From positions 1 through 56,436 of the forward strand of contig JBKPTC010000011.1 of the NCBI GenBank assembly GCA_046735355.1: a DNA stretch of 56,436 bases, given 5' to 3'. Shown one piece after another: positions 41,029 through 49,900 of the stretch (the stretch's first letter is position 1; each line of letters begins with the position of its first letter). Origin of the DNA: DATAEU01 sp046735355 (GTDB lineage Bacteria; Actinomycetota; UBA4738; HRBIN12). The notes under the pieces were generated by a model. It had not been told where the DNA came from. It was given only the letters and a program-made list of their open reading frames with translations, and did no database searches. The position numbers were made by a program, and so were the translations under genes.

Positions 41029-43083
41029 CTACGAACGCCAGTCGAACACCGCGGCGCCGAACGGCTCGAGCTCGAGCTCGATGCCGTCCGGGCCGACGTC
41101 GACGCTCGATCGTGCGTCCGGGCTCACGCGCTCGGCGGTGCTCGCACCGGGGACGTGCACCATCGTGCGCGCTTCGACCCTCGAGTGGTTCGTCGCGGTG
41201 ACGATCCCGCCCGCGGGCCCGCGGAGCTCGCCGATCGTGACGTCGGGATGTCCACACCCGGCCGCCTCGGGCCGCCCCAGCAGTCGCGCGACGCCGTCGT
41301 AGAGCCCCCAGCTCAGGTCGCGCGGGCCGTGCGCGTCGGGCACCGCGGCGAGCAAGGTCTCGACCGGGTACGCGCACGTGACCGCGTACCCGCTGTGGCG
41401 CTTCGCGAGCACGAGGGCCGGGTTCCCGTCGGCGTCGACGGCCACCGTCTCGGCGTCCGAGACACGCAGGCGGACGCCCCGCGACGCGAGCTCGCCATCG
41501 CCCTCGGGCAGCACCCACTCCTCGTCCGCCTCGAACACCCCCCAGGGACGCAAGAACCGCAGGACGACCGGCCGCCCCAGCGGCGCCCGGTCGACGAGGC
41601 GGCAGCCGAGCACGTCGTCCATCTCCGGGATCGCGACGTCGCCCGAGCACGACACGTACAGCACGCCGCCGCGCGCGAAGTGATCGTCCGCGCCCCGCCA
41701 GTAACTCGTGCGGACGTGCCAGAGCGTGATGGTCGTCGACGCGAGCGGCGCCGGAAGCATCACGAGCTCGGCGTCCGGCCACGCGTCGTCGAGACGCTCG
41801 CGCGGGAACGAGACCGACAGGTCGGCGCGCGAGGCCATCACGAAGGCGTTCAGCAGCGTCCGAACGAGCGGTCGCGCGTCCGTCATCCCGGTTCGGCGAG
41901 GGCTCCACGCCGACTCGGACGGCCGGTACAGGCCGGACGCCTCGGTCAGCCCGTACGCGTCCGGGTCGTACGGCTTGACGTATTCGTGCGGGACCGGGAT
42001 GGCCGCTCGCGCGGGCGGCGGCCCCTCGGCCGCGACCGCATCGAGGTCGAGCCGACCGACGACGGACGCGAGTTCGGAAAGCACGCGCCCGCGTGGCCTC
42101 GGCTCGCCGAGATGGTCGGTCACGCCGAACTGCGTCTCGTGCGGCTGCCGGAGATACGGGACGCGCAGGTATGCGGGCGGCTCGGCGTCGGTCCAGCACC
42201 ACGCGTAGTAACCGATCGCGCCGCGACCGAGGCTCGAATACGACAGCAGCCGGTCGTACGCCGCGATCGCCTCGGGCTCGAACTGCGCGGACGACGCGCC
42301 GTACTCGTGCACCATGACGGGCTTCCCGGCGCCGCTCGCGAGCGCCGTCTCGAACGCCGCCGCGTGCGTCATGCGCGGCGACAGCAGCGAGTCGGGATAG
42401 ACCTCGTACTGGTAGATCGGGTAGGGATGCACGCACGCGAAGTCGAGCTGCTCCGCCACGACGTCCGCGCGGAACGGCCCCCACCCGACCTCCTGCCCCG
42501 ACGTCCCGATGGTCACGAGGTGTTCGGGATCGTCCGCGCGAAGCGCGTCGACCAGCGTCCGCGTCCACGCCCGAGCGTCGTCGTCGGTCGTGTCGCGGAA
42601 CAACCAGAACGGCGGCTCGTCCGTCAGATCCCACGCGATGATCGCGGGATCGCCCCGCCACCGCAGCGCGAGCATCGACGCGTGCTCGGCCTGGAGCCGC
42701 AGCAGCTCGGGGTCTCGGTGCGGCTGCCGATCGTCGCGCCAGGGGATGTCCCAGAACGCGTCACCGACCTCACCGCCGATGAAGAACGTCGGGTGGAGCC
42801 ACAGCCCGTGCCGCTTCGCGGCATCGAGCACCGCGTCGAGACGACGGAGATGCTCCTCGTCGTACCGTCCCGGCTCGGGCTCGATGGCGGACCACAGCAG
42901 GTCGATCCGGACGGTGTTCATCCCGGCCGCCGCCATCTGTTCGAACGCCCGGTCGAACGCCGACTCGTCGACGCGCCACGGCCAGTCCGGGCCCTGCACC
43001 GGAACGAAGTGAGCGCCGACGGGCAGGATCGACCGCTCGCCCGCGCGAAGGTAGTGGCGGCCGGTTCGGACGAGCTCGGTCAT
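41029..43083 (-). CDS. Glycoside hydrolase, GH5/GH42-like, with trimerisation-type domain
   Basis: 684 residues, no signal peptide, so cytoplasmic. Residues 15-330 form a TIM barrel of clan GH-A: AAAGMNTVRIDLLWSAIEPEPGRYD, acid/base Glu156 in DLTDEPP (usually NEP), and nucleophile Glu260 in VHEYG. Residues about 390-570 look like the glutamine-amidotransferase-like trimerisation domain of GH42 beta-galactosidases (ADLSVSFPRERL...GGVLYVSCSGD), and the end (about 600-684) is a beta-sandwich. A beta-galactosidase, beta-mannosidase or related exo-activity on imported oligosaccharides is likely. The ATG overlaps the stop of the deacetylase-like gene. It converges with the QueF-like gene 23 nt away. 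Confidence 0.82.
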   Translation of the reverse strand: MTELVRTGRHYLRAGERSILPVGAHFVPVQGPDWPWRVDESAFDRAFEQMAAAGMNTVRIDLLWSAIEPEPGRYDEEHLRRLDAVLDAAKRHGLWLHPTFFIGGEVGDAFWDIPWRDDRQPHRDPELLRLQAEHASMLALRWRGDPAIIAWDLTDEPPFWLFRDTTDDDARAWTRTLVDALRADDPEHLVTIGTSGQEVGWGPFRADVVAEQLDFACVHPYPIYQYEVYPDSLLSPRMTHAAAFETALASGAGKPVMVHEYGASSAQFEPEAIAAYDRLLSYSSLGRGAIGYYAWCWTDAEPPAYLRVPYLRQPHETQFGVTDHLGEPRPRGRVLSELASVVGRLDLDAVAAEGPPPARAAIPVPHEYVKPYDPDAYGLTEASGLYRPSESAWSPRRTGMTDARPLVRTLLNAFVMASRADLSVSFPRERLDDAWPDAELVMLPAPLASTTITLWHVRTSYWRGADDHFARGGVLYVSCSGDVAIPEMDDVLGCRLVDRAPLGRPVVLRFLRPWGVFEADEEWVLPEGDGELASRGVRLRVSDAETVAVDADGNPALVLAKRHSGYAVTCAYPVETLLAAVPDAHGPRDLSWGLYDGVARLLGRPEAAGCGHPDVTIGELRGPAGGIVTATNHSRVEARTMVHVPGASTAERVSPDARSSVDVGPDGIELELEPFGAAVFDWRS

Positions 43084-44513
43084 ACCGTCTCCTGTTCGAT
43101 CGGGGTGCGGATCCACCGCGGGTCGCCGCCGGGCGGTCGAACCGCGAGCGCCGCACCGAGCGGTGCGGCCGGAAGCGAGACGACGAGCGCGTCGCCCTCG
43201 ACGCGCGCGGTCATGCGCGCCACCGCGTCGTCGCGCTCGAGCCACCACCGCGCGAGGGCCGACGTCGAGAGCACAGCGACGTCGCGACGCGAGCACGCGC
43301 GCGCGAGCCAGCGCTCGACCGCCGAGGCGTAATCCGGCGAGTCGCCGTCGAGGCGACCGTAGCCGGCGTCCGGCGGATCGATGAACAGGTGGGCGAGGCC
43401 GTGGCGCGCTGCCTCGCGATCGACGACGGTCTGCAGGACCTCCTCGTACGTCGCGGGATCCGCCGTGCGCGAACGCACGCCCTCGTCGAGGGTGTTGTAC
43501 GAGCAGCAGCCGTTGAGGAACCCGGGCGCCGTCGGGTCGGTGCTGATCGGCAGCTGGAGGAACGGACGCCGGCGAGCGGCGGCGGGATGCGTCCGCGCGT
43601 ACGCGGCGTCCTCCGGGCGGGCGCTCCACGGCCGGCGCGCCGGATGGAACGGGAGGCCGCCGGTGATCGAGACGTTCCCGCCGATCGAGCTGTCCGCGAG
43701 ATAGCCGAGCTCCTCGAGGACGTCGTACGTGCGGTCACAGGCCTCGAGCTGGAAGTGCGGCAGCCGGAACATCCGGTGATCGTCCGTGGAGAGGTGTCGC
43801 CGGAACGCCTCGTCGCTTCGAAGCAGCTCGGCCCGCATCTCGTCCGCGTCGAGGTCCTCCCACTGGCGTGCGTTCCAGTGCGAGTACGGGTGCGTGTACG
43901 AGTGGTTGTAGTACTCGGCGCCGGCCGGGAACGATGCCGGCTCGGCGTCGACGTTCGCCGCAGCGGTGAAGATCCCGTACACGTCATATCCGGCGTTGCG
44001 GGCCGTCCGGATCGCCGGCGCGACGTACCGCGAGCACTCGGGATCGACCCCGCTCGGATGGTCGACGTCGCCGTCGACCACGAGCGCGAAGTCCTTCCCG
44101 CCGGGCCAGCGCCACATCGCGACCGCGCCGTCGGTCGCGGCCCGGAGGAAGACCGCCTCCGCGGCATCGACGGCGGCCTCCGTCGTCGCCTGGTCGAGCG
44201 TCTCGGCGGACGGTTCGAACCGGACGACCTCGGCACGGCCGTGTAGCGCGCGCGAGGCGGGACCCTCGCGCCCGGCGAGCACGATGCCGGAGGCGCGAAC
44301 GTCCGCTGCGACGTCGATCTCCGCCGGGACGACGAGCACGCTCCACGATCGTCGGCCGAGAGCCGCCGGGCGCTCCGCCACAACCGGCACGCCCCAGGCC
44401 TGCAGCAGCGCGAACCAGAACGCGGCGTCGGCCCAACCGACGGCGCCCTCGGCCGGAACCGCGACGCCGACGAGCGGCGGGCGGGACCAGCCGTCGACGC
44501 GCACGTCGTTCAC
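43080..44513 (-). CDS. Polysaccharide deacetylase-like (CE4) protein, cytoplasmic
   Basis: 477 residues from a GTG. Residues about 1-125 look like a flavodoxin/GATase-like domain (WSVLVVPAEIDVA). Residues about 140-440 show NodB-type motifs in degenerate form: FALVVDGDVDH in place of TFDDG, YYNHSYTHPYSH in place of the H(S/T)xxH metal site, and FRLPHFQLEA. The metal ligands Asp, His and His seem present. No signal peptide. Removal of acyl groups from an imported sugar before the linked glycosidase acts is a reasonable inference. Confidence 0.72.
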   Translation of the reverse strand: MNDVRVDGWSRPPLVGVAVPAEGAVGWADAAFWFALLQAWGVPVVAERPAALGRRSWSVLVVPAEIDVAADVRASGIVLAGREGPASRALHGRAEVVRFEPSAETLDQATTEAAVDAAEAVFLRAATDGAVAMWRWPGGKDFALVVDGDVDHPSGVDPECSRYVAPAIRTARNAGYDVYGIFTAAANVDAEPASFPAGAEYYNHSYTHPYSHWNARQWEDLDADEMRAELLRSDEAFRRHLSTDDHRMFRLPHFQLEACDRTYDVLEELGYLADSSIGGNVSITGGLPFHPARRPWSARPEDAAYARTHPAAARRRPFLQLPISTDPTAPGFLNGCCSYNTLDEGVRSRTADPATYEEVLQTVVDREAARHGLAHLFIDPPDAGYGRLDGDSPDYASAVERWLARACSRRDVAVLSTSALARWWLERDDAVARMTARVEGDALVVSLPAAPLGAALAVRPPGGDPRWIRTPIEQETV

Positions 44514-44683
44514 CGAACGGGAACCCCCAGCGGCGGGGGCGGTCCCCGCGGCGGCCTATGCTACCGGCGGCCGCGACCGCGCCGGATCACGCCGTGCACG
44601 ACACCGCGCCGAGCGGCGACAGCCGTCCGAGCGCACGATCGCATCGAGGTCGCACGCACCTCGACACGGGTACGGGAGGTTCG

Positions 44684-45442
44684 ATGGAGTCCTCGGAACG
44701 ATTGCTGGCCCGGTTCGATGGCGCCCTGACGGGCCGGTCGGCCATTGTGACAGGCGCCGGCAGCGGCATCGGACGAGCGACATCGATCGCGTTCGCGCGC
44801 GCCGGCGCCGACGTCGCGCTCGTCGGCCGGCGCGCCGATCGGCTCGAGGAGACGGCGGCCGGCGTCCGCGACGCCGGACGAAGCGCGGTCGTGCTCGCGG
44901 CGGACGTCGCGGATCCCGCGGCCGTCGAGGCCGCCGTCGCCCGTGCGACGGACGAGATCGGACCGCTGACGATCGCCGTCGCGAACGCGGGCGCCAACGG
45001 GTGGGGCGAGGTCGAGGAGCAGACGCCCGAGCTGCTGCGCTCGGCGCTCGCCGTGAACGTCGAGGGTGTGGCCAACCTCGTCCGGGCGACCGTCCCGGCG
45101 ATGCGCGAGGCGGGCTCGGGCAAGATCGTGGTCGTCTCGTCGGACAACGGCCGCCGCGCCGAGGCCGGCGGGAGCGCGTACGTCGCCTCGAAGTTCGGCG
45201 TCGTCGGGTACTCGCTCTCGATCGCGCAGGAGCTGTACCGCGACGGCATCGGCGTGCACGTGATCGAGCCCGGGTGCGTCGACACGGAGTGGTACCCGGC
45301 CGACGAGGACGCGCCCCGCGACCGGATGCTGTCGGCGGAGGACGTCGCGTACGTCGCGACGTTCCTCGCGACGCTCCCGGCGTCCATCGTCCTCGAGGAG
45401 ACGATGATGCTGCCACGCGCACTGCTCGTCTCTCCGTGGTGA
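44684..45442 (+). CDS. Short-chain dehydrogenase/reductase
   Basis: 252 residues with TGAGSGIG, ANAGANG, catalytic Ser in VVSSDNG, and Tyr/Lys in SAYVASK. The basic residues after strand 2 (VGRRADRLE) suggest NADP(H). The ATG at 44684 has GGGAGG upstream; an in-frame start at 44558 would add 42 low-complexity residues. The C-terminus lacks the usual GG and ends MMLPRALLVSPW. It is coupled to the kinase gene by a GTGA overlap. Confidence 0.88.
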   Translation: MESSERLLARFDGALTGRSAIVTGAGSGIGRATSIAFARAGADVALVGRRADRLEETAAGVRDAGRSAVVLAADVADPAAVEAAVARATDEIGPLTIAVANAGANGWGEVEEQTPELLRSALAVNVEGVANLVRATVPAMREAGSGKIVVVSSDNGRRAEAGGSAYVASKFGVVGYSLSIAQELYRDGIGVHVIEPGCVDTEWYPADEDAPRDRMLSAEDVAYVATFLATLPASIVLEETMMLPRALLVSPW

Positions 45443-46365
45443 GCGTCGCCGTCGTCGGCAACGTCAACGTCGACCTGCTGTCGTGGCCCGTCGCGGAGCT
45501 GCCCCCGGCCGGCACGGAGCGCCCGATCGAGCGCGTCGACCTGCGCGTCGGCGGCGCGGCCGCGGTCACCGGCGCGGCGCTCGCGCGGCTCGGCGTCACG
45601 CCGATCGTCGTCGGATGCGTCGGTCGTGACGCGTTCGGCGACGTCGCGCTGGAAGAGCTGCGCGGATATGGCGTCGAAACGTCGCGGATCGCGCGGCTCG
45701 CCGACGCGTCGACCGGTGTCTCCATCGCGTTCGAGGCGCCGGGTCGCGAGCGATCGTTCCTGATCGCGCTCGGAAGCCTGGCGCGCTTCGACGCCGCGAT
45801 GGTGCCGCGCGAGGCGCTCGATGCGGGTTGGGTGCTGCTGTGCGGGTACTTCAACGTCCCGGCGATGCGCGGACGGCCCTCGGCCGACGTCCTCGCGGCC
45901 GCGCGCGCGAACGGCGCAACGACGATGCTCGACAGCGGGTGGGATCACGACGACTGGCCGGCGTCGACGCGCGCTGAGGTCCTCGACCTCCTGCCGCTCG
46001 TCGACGTGTTCGTGCCGAACGAGGCCGAGGCGGCGTCCCTCTCCGGTCAGGGCGATCCGCCCTCGGCGGCGCGCGCGCTCGCCGGCGTATCCGGCGGATG
46101 GGTGGTCGTGAAGACCGGCGCCGACGGAGCGGTTGCGGCGGCGGCGGACGGCCGGACCGCCAGAGCCGAGGCGCCGGTCGTCGACGTCGTCGACACGACC
46201 GGCGCGGGCGACGCGTTCAACGCCGGGCTGATCGCCGGCCTCGCCGGCGGCGCCGAGATCGAGGATGCGGTACACCGAGCCGTCCTCGTCGCCTCGGCGG
46301 TGGTGTCGAGACCGTCGCGGGATCGGTATCCGACGCCGGGCGACCTGCGTCCGCTCGCGGGTTAG
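45439..46365 (+). CDS. PfkB-family carbohydrate kinase
   Basis: 308 residues from a GTG (GTGA overlap). PfkB signature 1 region: RVGGAAAVTGAALARLGVTPIVVGCVGRDAFG. Signature 2: DTTGAGDAFNAGLIAGL with the catalytic Asp. Phosphorylates a sugar, sugar derivative or nucleoside in the cytoplasm. The 3' end overlaps the oxidoreductase gene by 4 nt on the other strand. Confidence 0.92.
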   Translation: MSVAVVGNVNVDLLSWPVAELPPAGTERPIERVDLRVGGAAAVTGAALARLGVTPIVVGCVGRDAFGDVALEELRGYGVETSRIARLADASTGVSIAFEAPGRERSFLIALGSLARFDAAMVPREALDAGWVLLCGYFNVPAMRGRPSADVLAAARANGATTMLDSGWDHDDWPASTRAEVLDLLPLVDVFVPNEAEAASLSGQGDPPSAARALAGVSGGWVVVKTGADGAVAAAADGRTARAEAPVVDVVDTTGAGDAFNAGLIAGLAGGAEIEDAVHRAVLVASAVVSRPSRDRYPTPGDLRPLAG

Positions 46366-47408
46366 CGCGCGGTGAGCTCGATCGGCGTCGTCGAACGCGC
46401 CGAGTCGTAGATCGCGTGGATCAGTCGGCTCGCTCGAAGGCCGTCCTCGCCCGGCACCGGCGGACGCCTGCCCGCGAGGACGGCCGACGCGAACGCCTCG
46501 AAGGCCGAGGTGCGCGCACCGGCTCCCTCGTCGCCGCCGACCTCCGTCCACGCGCCGTCCGCACGGCGGAAGAGCAGGAGCGGATCCGTTCCCCACGGCG
46601 TGGGTAGCAGGATCTGCCCCTCGGTCCCGTAGATCCGGTTGACCCACCGCTCGCCCGGCGCGTCGCCGCCGGGCACCGACGACCGCGCCTCGACGGTCCC
46701 GAGCGCCCCACCGCCCGCCTCGAGGATGGCCAGGCCGACGTCCTCGACCTCGGCCGGCGGCGACGTCGTCGCGATGGCGCCCAGAACGCGCTCGATCTCG
46801 AGACCGGTGATCCACAGCACGGCGTCGAGGTCGTGGATCGCGTTCATGAGGAGCACGCCTCCGCCGGCCGTCGCCCACCGCATGCGCCAGTCGCCGGTCG
46901 CGCGCCCCGACCACCCACCGGTCCAATACGACGCCGGCTTGTCCGCTCGGAACGTGAGGCTGAACCCGGTGATCTCCCCGACGGCGCCGGAGGCGACCAG
47001 CTCCTTCGCACCGGCGTACGCCGGCGCCCAGCGCGCGACGAACGCGACCCCGCACGCGACGCCGGCGCCCTCGCACGCCGCCACGATCGCAACCGCGTCG
47101 TCGACGCCGACGCCCATCGGCTTCTCGACGAACACGTGCTTGCCGGCCCGCGCGGCACGCGCGGCGACGTCGCGGTGGTAGGCGTGCGGAACGCCGACGT
47201 AGACGGCGTCGACCTCGACGTCCTCGACGACGACCTCCAGCGTCGGAGCGACGCGGGCGCCGTGACGCTTCGCGAGGTCCGCGGCAAGGTTCGGATCGAC
47301 ATCGAACACGGACACGAGACGACCGGACGGCGCGGCCTCGAGCGCGGCCGCCGACTCGACGGCGATCTCGCCCGCTCCGACGAACGCCAAGCGGAGTGTC
47401 TGACGCAT
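46362..47408 (-). CDS. Gfo/Idh/MocA family oxidoreductase
   Basis: 348 residues. The N-terminal Rossmann fold is FVGAGEIA (near 9-16), followed by YVGVPHAYHRDVAARAARAGKHVFVEKPMG with the EKP motif. The C-terminal domain contains GGGVLLMNAIHDLDAVLWITG, in which His of the N-x-I-H-D-L-D motif is the likely catalytic residue. Members oxidise sugars, sugar acids or inositols with NAD(P). It is divergent from the isomerase-like gene with only 42 bp between starts. Confidence 0.9.
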   Translation of the reverse strand: MRQTLRLAFVGAGEIAVESAAALEAAPSGRLVSVFDVDPNLAADLAKRHGARVAPTLEVVVEDVEVDAVYVGVPHAYHRDVAARAARAGKHVFVEKPMGVGVDDAVAIVAACEGAGVACGVAFVARWAPAYAGAKELVASGAVGEITGFSLTFRADKPASYWTGGWSGRATGDWRMRWATAGGGVLLMNAIHDLDAVLWITGLEIERVLGAIATTSPPAEVEDVGLAILEAGGGALGTVEARSSVPGGDAPGERWVNRIYGTEGQILLPTPWGTDPLLLFRRADGAWTEVGGDEGAGARTSAFEAFASAVLAGRRPPVPGEDGLRASRLIHAIYDSARSTTPIELTAR

Positions 47409-47418
47409 CGTGGCTCGG

Positions 47419-47424
47419 ACGCTA
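47419..47424 (-). promoter_or_regulatory. Candidate -10 box (TAGCGT) of the oxidoreductase gene
   Basis: On the minus strand TAGCGT lies 10 nt before the ATG at 47408. Confidence 0.4.
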
Positions 47425-47435
47425 ACAGGACCCGA

Positions 47436-47441
47436 TAGCCT
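47436..47441 (+). promoter_or_regulatory. Near-leaderless -10 box (TAGCCT)
   Basis: TAGCCT lies 9 nt before the ATG at 47451. With the opposing box at 47419 it forms a very compact divergent promoter. Confidence 0.45.
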
Positions 47442-47450
47442 CACCGCCTG

Positions 47451-48242
47451 ATGCGGCTCGCCTTCTCGACGCTCGGCTGCCCGGAATGGTCCGCCGAGCG
47501 CGTGGTCGAAGCGGCCGCCGAGTACGGATACGACGGCGTCGAGCTCCGGATCTTCGAGCGCGAGCTCGTCTCCGCCACGCTGCCGATCGCCGAGCGCGAG
47601 CGCGTGCGTTCGCTGTTCGAACGCGCCGGGCTCTCGATCTGCGGTGTCGACACGTCGTTCGAGATCGCGAACCCGAACGGCGATCTCGCCGAGGCCGTCG
47701 GCTGCATCGAGCTCGCGGCCGATCTCGACGCCCCGATGATCCGGCTGTTCGGAGGGGCGCCGACGGGAGAGGCGTTCGCCGCGACCGCACGGCGGGCCGC
47801 GCGGCGGCTCGAGGTGCTCGCCGAGCGCGGCAACGACCTGAGCGTGACGGTCGCGCTCGAGACCCACGACACGTTCGCGAGCGGAGCGGCGACGGCCGAC
47901 CTCCTCGCGGACGCGCCGGCCGGGGTTGGGGTCGTCTGGGACACGTTGAACACGTTCGTGACCGGCGAGGCGCCCGCCGACTCGCTCGCCGCCGTCGCGA
48001 GCCGGCTCGTGCACGTCCACGTCAAGGACGGCGGTCTGCTGCCGGACCCCGAACGGAACATGCTGTACGGCGACGGAGCCGTTCCGCTCGACGACATCGT
48101 CGCGATGCTCGGGGCGGACGGATACGACGGCTGGCTCTCGGTCGAGTGGGAGAAGCGCTGGCAGCCCGACATCCCGGAACCGGAGGTCGCCTTGCCTCGA
48201 TACGCGGACGGCGTCCGCGCGGCGCTCGCGGCGCTCGGCTGA
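47451..48242 (+). CDS. TIM-barrel sugar phosphate isomerase/epimerase family protein
   Basis: 263 residues of the AP-endonuclease-2 fold: MRLAFSTLGCPEW, AAEYGYDGVELRIF, GVDTSFEIANPNGD, VALETHDTF, GVVWDTLN, VHVHVKDG-like LVHVHVKDG and YDGWLSVEWEKRW. The metal-binding Glu/Asp/His/Glu set is present. Together with the neighbouring oxidoreductase, kinase and SDR it suggests catabolism of a sugar or cyclitol. Confidence 0.9.
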   Translation: MRLAFSTLGCPEWSAERVVEAAAEYGYDGVELRIFERELVSATLPIAERERVRSLFERAGLSICGVDTSFEIANPNGDLAEAVGCIELAADLDAPMIRLFGGAPTGEAFAATARRAARRLEVLAERGNDLSVTVALETHDTFASGAATADLLADAPAGVGVVWDTLNTFVTGEAPADSLAAVASRLVHVHVKDGGLLPDPERNMLYGDGAVPLDDIVAMLGADGYDGWLSVEWEKRWQPDIPEPEVALPRYADGVRAALAALG

Positions 48243-48250
48243 CGCGTTCG

Positions 48251-48637
48251 ATGCCGACGCTCGAGGACGCCGCGCGCATCGCCACCTCGCTTCCCGAGGT
48301 GACCGAGCACGAGCGGCACGGCCATCGCACGTGGTCCGTCGCCGGCGCGGCGTTCGCGTGGGAACGGCCGCTGACCAAGGCTGACCTCAAACGGTTCGGT
48401 GACGCGCGGCCGCCGGACGGAGACATCGTCGCCGTGCGAACCGATGGCATGGTCGAGAAGAGTGCGATCCTCGCGGAGCGCCGGCGCGGCTTCTTCGACA
48501 TGGCGCACTTCCAGGGGTATCCGGCGTTCCTGATCGAACTGCGCGTCGTCGGGCCGAGGCGGCTCGAGGAGGCGCTCACGGACGGCTGGCTCGCGTGCGC
48601 GCCGCCCAGACTCGCCGAGCGCTTCCTCGCGCGCTGA
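48251..48637 (+). CDS. MmcQ/YjbR family protein
   Basis: 128 residues. The pattern is that of MmcQ/YjbR: LPEVTEHERHGHRTWSVAGAAFAWERPL, KSAILAERRRGFFDMAHFQGYPAFLIEL, and ALTDGWLACAPPRLAERFL. The family has a CyaY-like fold and was proposed to bind DNA; function uncertain. The ATG follows the previous stop by 8 nt with no clear ribosome site. Confidence 0.85.
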   Translation: MPTLEDAARIATSLPEVTEHERHGHRTWSVAGAAFAWERPLTKADLKRFGDARPPDGDIVAVRTDGMVEKSAILAERRRGFFDMAHFQGYPAFLIELRVVGPRRLEEALTDGWLACAPPRLAERFLAR

Positions 48638-48650
48638 GCGCGGCGATGCG

Positions 48651-48887
48651 CTATTCCGATGCGTCGCGCACGAAGCGGAAGCCCGTGTCCGCGCTCACGC
48701 GCTCGAGCGTCGCGCGAACGAGCCGCTCGGGATCGTCGTAGCCGCCGTCGGCCCGGAGCTCCCGGTATCGCTCCGCGATGCGCTCGGCGACGGGCTCGTA
48801 GGGAAGATCGTCGAGGTCGACGCCGTCCGAACCGAACGAGACAGATCCGAGCCGCTCCCCCTCGTCGGTCATCACGATGAATCGCAT
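48651..48887 (-). CDS. Small hypothetical protein
   Basis: 78 residues beginning MRFIVMTDEGERLGSVSFGSDG. Acidic, with an N-terminal beta-hairpin-like part and a helical C-terminal half (ERIAERYRELRADGGYDDPERLVRATLE). Ribosome site AAAAGGGG upstream of the ATG at 48887. Not recognised. Convergent with the MmcQ gene. Confidence 0.6.
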   Translation of the reverse strand: MRFIVMTDEGERLGSVSFGSDGVDLDDLPYEPVAERIAERYRELRADGGYDDPERLVRATLERVSADTGFRFVRDASE

Positions 48888-49006
48888 CGAACCCCTTTTT
48901 GCTCCGTCCGGCCCGGAACCATATCGATGCCCGCCTCTCCGCGCCGCCGCGCCGCGACCCCGACGCGCGGTTACGCTTCGCGCGACGCGAACCCGGAGGC
49001 GGTGCG

Positions 49007-49342
49007 ATGGCCTACGACGAGGACCTGGCCGAGCGGATCCGCGAGCTGGTGGCGGGCGAGCGCCGACTGACCGAGAAGAAGATGTTCGGCGGTCTGGCGT
49101 TCCTCGTCGGCGGCAACATGGCCGTGGCGGCGAGCGGGCAGGGTGGGCTGCTCGTGCGGGTCGATCCCGAGCGCTCGGACAAGCTGGTGTCGTCGTCGCG
49201 CGCACGGCCGATGGAGATGCGCGGCCGCCAGATGGCCGGCTGGCTCCGCGTCGACGCCGACGACGTGCGGACCAAGCGACAGCTCGCGCGATGGGTGGAC
49301 CTCGGCCTCACGTACGCGCGCTCGCTTCCGCCCAAGCGCTGA
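49007..49342 (+). CDS. TfoX/Sxy N-terminal domain protein
   Basis: 111 residues, the TfoX_N domain only: LAERIRELVAGERRLTEKKMFGGLAFLVGGNMAVAASG, then KLVSSSRARPMEMRGRQMAGWLRVDADDV. Full Sxy proteins regulate competence with CRP in gamma-proteobacteria, but single-domain versions like this are widespread and of unknown role. The ATG follows CGGAGGCGGTG. Confidence 0.88.
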   Translation: MAYDEDLAERIRELVAGERRLTEKKMFGGLAFLVGGNMAVAASGQGGLLVRVDPERSDKLVSSSRARPMEMRGRQMAGWLRVDADDVRTKRQLARWVDLGLTYARSLPPKR

Positions 49343-49438
49343 TCGCGCGACCGCCGTGACCGGTGCGGTTGCGGCTCCCACGAGCCGCACGGAGACTGGA
49401 GGGACGTTTCCGGATCCGCCGAGCGAAGGAGAGACGGC

Positions 49439-49849
49439 ATGTCGGTTCGACTGAACCCCTATCTGAACTTCAGGGACCAGACCCGCGAGGCGATGGAGTT
49501 CTACAAGAGCGTCTTCGGCGGCGACCTGTACATGCAGACGTTCGCCGACTTCCAGGCGTCCGAAGACCCGACCGAGCGCGACAAGATCATGCACGCGCAG
49601 CTCAGCGCGGGCCACCTCGTCTTCATGGCGGCCGATACGCCGAACTCCATGGACTATCAGCCCGGAACGAACTTCAACATGTCGCTGAGCGGTCCCGACG
49701 AGGAGCAGCTCCGTGGCTACTTCGACAAGCTTTCGGATGGCGGCACCGTCGTCATGCCGCTCGAGAAGGCGCCATGGGGCGACAAGTTCGGCATGGTCGT
49801 CGACCGCTTCGGCGTGCGCTGGCTCATCAACATCGGCGAACCGCGATAG
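49439..49849 (+). CDS. VOC-superfamily (PhnB-like) protein
   Basis: 136 residues: PYLNFRDQTREAMEFYKSVFGGDL, IMHAQLSAGHLVFMAAD, GGTVVMPLEKAPWGDKFGMVVDRFGVRWLIN. This is the 3-demethylubiquinone methyltransferase-like/PhnB branch of vicinal-oxygen-chelate proteins. Likely binds a small metabolite or antibiotic; no specific activity can be assigned. Ribosome site GAAGGAGAG. Confidence 0.88.
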   Translation: MSVRLNPYLNFRDQTREAMEFYKSVFGGDLYMQTFADFQASEDPTERDKIMHAQLSAGHLVFMAADTPNSMDYQPGTNFNMSLSGPDEEQLRGYFDKLSDGGTVVMPLEKAPWGDKFGMVVDRFGVRWLINIGEPR

Positions 49850-49858
49850 CGGCCGAGC

Positions 49859-49893
49859 GAGGAGCCGGCCGCGGACACGGCGGCCGGCTCCTC
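49859..49893. terminator. Bidirectional terminator hairpin
   Basis: A perfect 14-bp stem (49859-49872 with 49880-49893, 7-nt loop) lies between two converging genes whose stops are at 49849 and 49901. Confidence 0.75.
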
Positions 49894-49900
49894 CGGTCGA

